A stretch of DNA of 64,000 bases, taken from Candidatus Vicinibacter proximus (GTDB taxonomy: Bacteria; Bacteroidota; Bacteroidia; Chitinophagales; Saprospiraceae). The notes beneath the pieces are model-generated. The model saw only the letters and a program-made list of their open reading frames with translations. It searched no databases and was not told the origin of the DNA. Numbering within the stretch: position 1 is the stretch's first letter; each line of letters starts with the position of its first letter. The position numbers and the translations under genes were made by a program. The DNA lies in contig JADJOE010000002.1 of the NCBI GenBank assembly GCA_016713905.1, positions 372,001 through 436,000 on the forward strand, in the 5' to 3' direction. Shown here piece after piece: positions 62,889-64,000 of this stretch.

Positions 62889-64000
62889 TTAATGAATGAT
62901 TTCCATTCGCTTTGCTGCCTCTGTATATTCAATATAAATAATTCCGTTGTACGATAAGGATAAATTAGTCTTAGTATATCTATCCATACATCCTCTTTGT
63001 CCATAACATCCCATAATGTCAGAAATGGTTTGACTTTTTGAAAACCAAACCGGTTTAGAATCAGTTAAATCAAGCAAACAATCCTTTCCAACAAAAATTG
63101 AAAGGAGGTTGCCCAATGTACCCTTTGCTGATGGTTGAATTGTCAACTCTTGGAAAACAATTTCTTCATCTACGACATCAAATCCTAAAATTTTACCTTG
63201 GTTGAATTCATATCCCAAAGCATAATATTTACCTTCAAACTTCTTCTTTAACCAAAATCCAGCTTCTTTCATTTTTGGATTTGTAGAGATATGTCCATTG
63301 TGAGCAGAAAGCACCATTTTTATATTTTTGCCTTCTATATCAAGTATGTTTTGTACATTATCTGCCATAAATCTTGCACGATTTAAGCTGTTCTGATTTT
63401 CACTATTTCTTTCGGTATCACAAAAGTATCGTAAATTTTCCAATACAGTTAGAGAAGTCCTTTTGAAAGTTACATCCTGGTCTGAATCAGATATTCTTTT
63501 AGCAAATGAAGTAATAAAATTCGATAATAGCGGATGTATTCGTTTAGCCAATCGTCTGTCTCGTGTACGTTGTAGCTGCAATAAATCATCTAAGAGTGAA
63601 AGTTCATTGTGCCTAAAATTATACTGAATGATGTGGCTAACGGATTTTATATAATCTACTCCGCCTTTTGACATTTGACAATCAAAACCGTAAAACATGA
63701 TACGTTTCTCTGCAGACTTGTTGACATTATATGCTCTCATCCACTCAATTAGTTCCACGAATTCTGCAATTTGCCATACACCATAATTAAGGTATGTTAA
63801 ACTTTCTTTTGCGCTGCCTTTTCCATAAAGCACATATTGATTAATTACCAAAGATTCTGCAAAGCCAGCTTCTAATGCAAAAATCCTAAAGCCTTCATTC
63901 TCAACAAGCCATTTAAAACTGTTGATTTTATGTGTAAAAAAACTTCCTTGACCATGCGATGCTTCACCAAAGCCAATGATTTGTACTTCAGGTTTCCCAA
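62889..64000 (-). CDS. Erythromycin-esterase family protein, 5' end cut by window edge
   Basis: At least 370 codons visible; the start lies beyond 64000. Conserved residues of Ere-type macrolide esterases appear in order: IIGFGEASHGQG (Glu/His), IFALEAGF (Glu), and MVLSAHNGHIS (H-N-x-H). Family members include macrolide esterases (EreA/EreB) and many bacterial hydrolases of unknown substrate, so antibiotic resistance should not be assumed. A C-terminal domain (SVSFQELTIQPSAKGTLGNL-like) of about 100 aa follows. Confidence 0.85.
   Translation of the reverse strand, partial: GKPEVQIIGFGEASHGQGSFFTHKINSFKWLVENEGFRIFALEAGFAESLVINQYVLYGKGSAKESLTYLNYGVWQIAEFVELIEWMRAYNVNKSAEKRIMFYGFDCQMSKGGVDYIKSVSHIIQYNFRHNELSLLDDLLQLQRTRDRRLAKRIHPLLSNFITSFAKRISDSDQDVTFKRTSLTVLENLRYFCDTERNSENQNSLNRARFMADNVQNILDIEGKNIKMVLSAHNGHISTNPKMKEAGFWLKKKFEGKYYALGYEFNQGKILGFDVVDEEIVFQELTIQPSAKGTLGNLLSIFVGKDCLLDLTDSKPVWFSKSQTISDIMGCYGQRGCMDRYTKTNLSLSYNGIIYIEYTEAAKRMEIIH

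Noticed and set aside
62795..63004. 69-aa minus-strand ORF after the erythromycin-esterase-family gene
   Set aside because: Overlaps the end of that gene in another frame and has no recognisable pattern.
1..64000. tRNA, rRNA, CRISPR, riboswitch, transposase or phage structural genes
   Set aside because: None recognised on reading both strands; no repeat-spacer pattern, no IS inverted repeats.

Overview
The window comes from a chromosome of the phylum Bacteroidota, most likely a Saprospiria-type organism (inference). The evidence is AT-rich DNA, several promoter-like sites of the TAnnTTTG type, at least five proteins ending in type IX secretion (T9SS) sorting domains, a TonB-dependent receptor with an N-terminal carboxypeptidase-like domain, HYR-rich giant surface proteins, and Tat- or lipoprotein-exported DUF families. 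I see no rRNA, tRNA or CRISPR array.

Layout. 1-12 kb is mostly housekeeping: a truncated M50 protease with CBS domain coupled to an acyl-CoA dehydrogenase, a TerB-like protein, a secreted metzincin-like protein, pcm, a phosphohexomutase, an ElaA-type acetyltransferase, dnaX, glutamine-dependent NAD synthase and an SPFH protein. 12.2-13.1 kb holds a KilA-N gene broken by two in-frame stops. 13.3-19.8 kb has an HYR/C-type-lectin/GEVED surface protein, an isoaspartyl peptidase and small DUF1801 and VOC proteins, followed by about 1.3 kb of AT-rich DNA with an eroded ORF. 21.1-28.1 kb is an ECF sigma/anti-sigma pair divergent from DUF4331, TPR-lipoprotein and TonB-receptor genes. A decayed thymidylate kinase and a TPR/LuxR-type regulator with a frameshift in its signal peptide follow.

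31.2-39.8 kb is a tight six-gene operon: two helical lipoproteins, a Tat-exported DUF1501-like protein, a haem-motif lipoprotein, a small lipoprotein and a 1460-aa CUB/CHU_C surface protein. Facing it across a perfect bidirectional terminator is a gene for a ~1970-aa protein with HYR modules, sixteen 17-residue Cys-rich repeats, a solenoid-like block and a T9SS tail. 46-51.4 kb holds a potassium channel, a PD40 protein and small START-like and DUF1801 proteins. 51.5-58.3 kb is a TolC/HlyD/ABC exporter operon with a Fic gene downstream and a divergent TetR regulator; the ABC ATPase keeps Walker A but has lost most other catalytic motifs. 58.6-64 kb holds a decayed YdeI-like gene, two HExxH peptidases, a CPBP protease and a truncated erythromycin-esterase-family gene.

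The most interesting candidates are the six-gene surface operon, the exporter with the degenerate ATPase, the nested Cys-rich repeats, and three genes whose promoter -7 boxes sit only 4 nt before ATG, implying leaderless mRNAs. All calls come from reading the sequence; no searches were run.
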